DNA from: an uncultured Woeseiaceae bacterium
Lineage (GTDB): Bacteria; Pseudomonadota; Gammaproteobacteria; Steroidobacterales; Woeseiaceae
NCBI GenBank assembly: GCA_947259985.1
Contig: CAMYOJ010000015.1
Location: 27,546 to 91,545, forward strand
Direction: 5' to 3'
DNA length: 64,000 nt
Part shown: positions 62,833 through 64,000 of the stretch, in pieces
Position numbering within the stretch: the first letter of the stretch is position 1
How the letters are laid out: each line of letters starts with the position of its first letter
The notes under the pieces: model-generated
What the model was told of the DNA's origin: nothing
Database searches by the model: none
Seen by the model: only the letters and a program-made list of their open reading frames with translations
Made by a program: the position numbers and the translations under genes

Positions 62833-63699
62833 TTAAGCTCTCTTCATGCGACGCCGGAATTCAAACCAGGCGTCGGTGTATCCAAATACCGCCAGTGCCG
62901 TCATGAGCAATACCTGCAGAAACGGCAATAACGCGTAGACTGCAATCAGGGCCGCCAGCGGCAACATGCCCTGCCCGTGCAACCAGTGCACGATTGCGAG
63001 ACCCTGCACCCAGAACATCACGAACAAGACGAACGCAACGTTCTGTAGCGAGGCCACGTCGACCAGGAACGCCAGCACCGAAGCCAGTGCCAGAGTCAAC
63101 GCGATGACGCGACCAAAATTCAAATCACGAAAGCGGCCAAATTCACCCGTTTCGCGCGGCAAGCGCCTGTACAACGCATAGCCGAGTAACAAACCGATGA
63201 TGTACAACATCCAGAACGCCAGTGCGGCCGATATTGTCATCACCTCCGCGCTGAACAGCTCAGTGTTCAACTGCAGATTATTCTGCCTGGCCAGCTCCGT
63301 CATTTGCAGCACATACGGCTGCCAGAAAGCGGCCGGATCGTCGACGACGACGTAGAAGCCAAGCAACGCCACGACCGTGACAATCACCGACACCTGCATG
63401 GTCAACGTCAGCGACCGCGCGACCAGCAACAGCATCGCCAGCAACAGCACCGGCACCCACGTCCCGACTATCAGCGCCGTCATTGACACTATCGAAACGC
63501 CGAACAACAGCGAAACGGTCAACAACACAGCGGCAGCAATCAGCGCTTCGATCACCGCGAGCCGGGTTCCCTGAGCGAGTACCAGCAGCACCATGATGAC
63601 GCCGCTGGTGAGCTGGGGCGCCGGCAACAACAGCGTGACGGCGAGTCCCAGCACGGCATTCTGTGGTCGCAGAACGAGCCACGAGGCCAGCGCCTGCAC
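62833..63699 (-). CDS. DUF2232-like polytopic membrane protein
   Basis: Multi-TM ORF between rplI and rpsR. Confidence 0.75.
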   Translation of the reverse strand: MQALASWLVLRPQNAVLGLAVTLLLPAPQLTSGVIMVLLVLAQGTRLAVIEALIAAAVLLTVSLLFGVSIVSMTALIVGTWVPVLLLAMLLLVARSLTLTMQVSVIVTVVALLGFYVVVDDPAAFWQPYVLQMTELARQNNLQLNTELFSAEVMTISAALAFWMLYIIGLLLGYALYRRLPRETGEFGRFRDLNFGRVIALTLALASVLAFLVDVASLQNVAFVLFVMFWVQGLAIVHWLHGQGMLPLAALIAVYALLPFLQVLLMTALAVFGYTDAWFEFRRRMKRA

Positions 63700-63711
63700 T
63701 GTCGTCTCCGG

Positions 63712-63936
63712 CTAGTGCCGATCCGTGTACGGCAGCAGCGCGAGGTAACGTGCCCGCTTTACCGCGGTCGCCAGCTGACGCTGGTAGTGTGACTTGGTAC
63801 CCGTGATGCGGCTCGGAACGATTTTTCCGGTTTCGGTGACATACGCCTTAAGCAGGTTGAGATCCTTGTAATCGATCTCCTTGATGCCTTCGGCGGTAAA
63901 ACGACAGTACTTGCGCCTGCGCGAATAACGACTCAT
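63712..63936 (-). CDS. rpsR: 30S ribosomal protein S18
   Basis: [71 protein letters not shown]. Confidence 0.98.
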   Translation of the reverse strand: MSRYSRRRKYCRFTAEGIKEIDYKDLNLLKAYVTETGKIVPSRITGTKSHYQRQLATAVKRARYLALLPYTDRH

Positions 63937-63947
63937 GACAATTCTCC

Positions 63948-64000
63948 TCAGGCGCTCTTGGCAGCCGCTTCCGCTGCCTCTTCATTGTTTTCTTCCGGCG
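63948..64000 (-). CDS. rpsF: 30S ribosomal protein S6, C-terminal end only
   Basis: Reverse-strand ...[16 protein letters not shown] acidic tail immediately upstream of rpsR. Confidence 0.7.
   Translation of the reverse strand, partial: PEENNEEAAEAAAKSA

Overview
This 64 kb window is a gene-dense, GC-rich gammaproteobacterial chromosome segment. The gene content loosely suggests a Woeseia/Xanthomonadales-like marine lineage, which is inference only. Most of it is core housekeeping: orn, rsgA, recR-ybaB-dnaX with the 4.5S SRP RNA, dapA, gcvR, mlaA and mlaFEDCB, an Rrf2 regulator with sufBCDSUT, sdaA, putA, kbl-tdh, sppA, a TRAP transporter, rpsP-rimM-trmD-rplS, ffh, radA, alr-dnaB-rplI-rpsR-rpsF, tRNA-Ser(GGA) and tRNA-Val(CAC). 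The accessory part is about 6.2-19 kb: paralogous envelope lipoproteins, an 819-aa repeat protein, an orphan membrane-anchored TAXI-type protein, a GH3 glycosidase and a sulfatase. The observations I consider most worth checking are: (1) sufC lacks about 30 codons, including the start of Walker A, and is frameshifted, inside an otherwise intact suf operon; (2) a decayed copy of a lipoprotein gene's 3' end lies just downstream of the GH3 gene, fused to a REP-like GGGGACAGTGACC repeat; the same repeat forms a perfect 19-bp palindrome beside tRNA-Ser; (3) a perfect IscR type-1-like core operator precedes the Rrf2/suf operon; (4) a CHASE2-kinase/PP2C/FHA phosphosignalling trio sits between radA and alr; (5) a very short lipoprotein occupies the bamC position after dapA. 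I found no CRISPR array, prophage, complete transposon or convincingly new multi-gene system.
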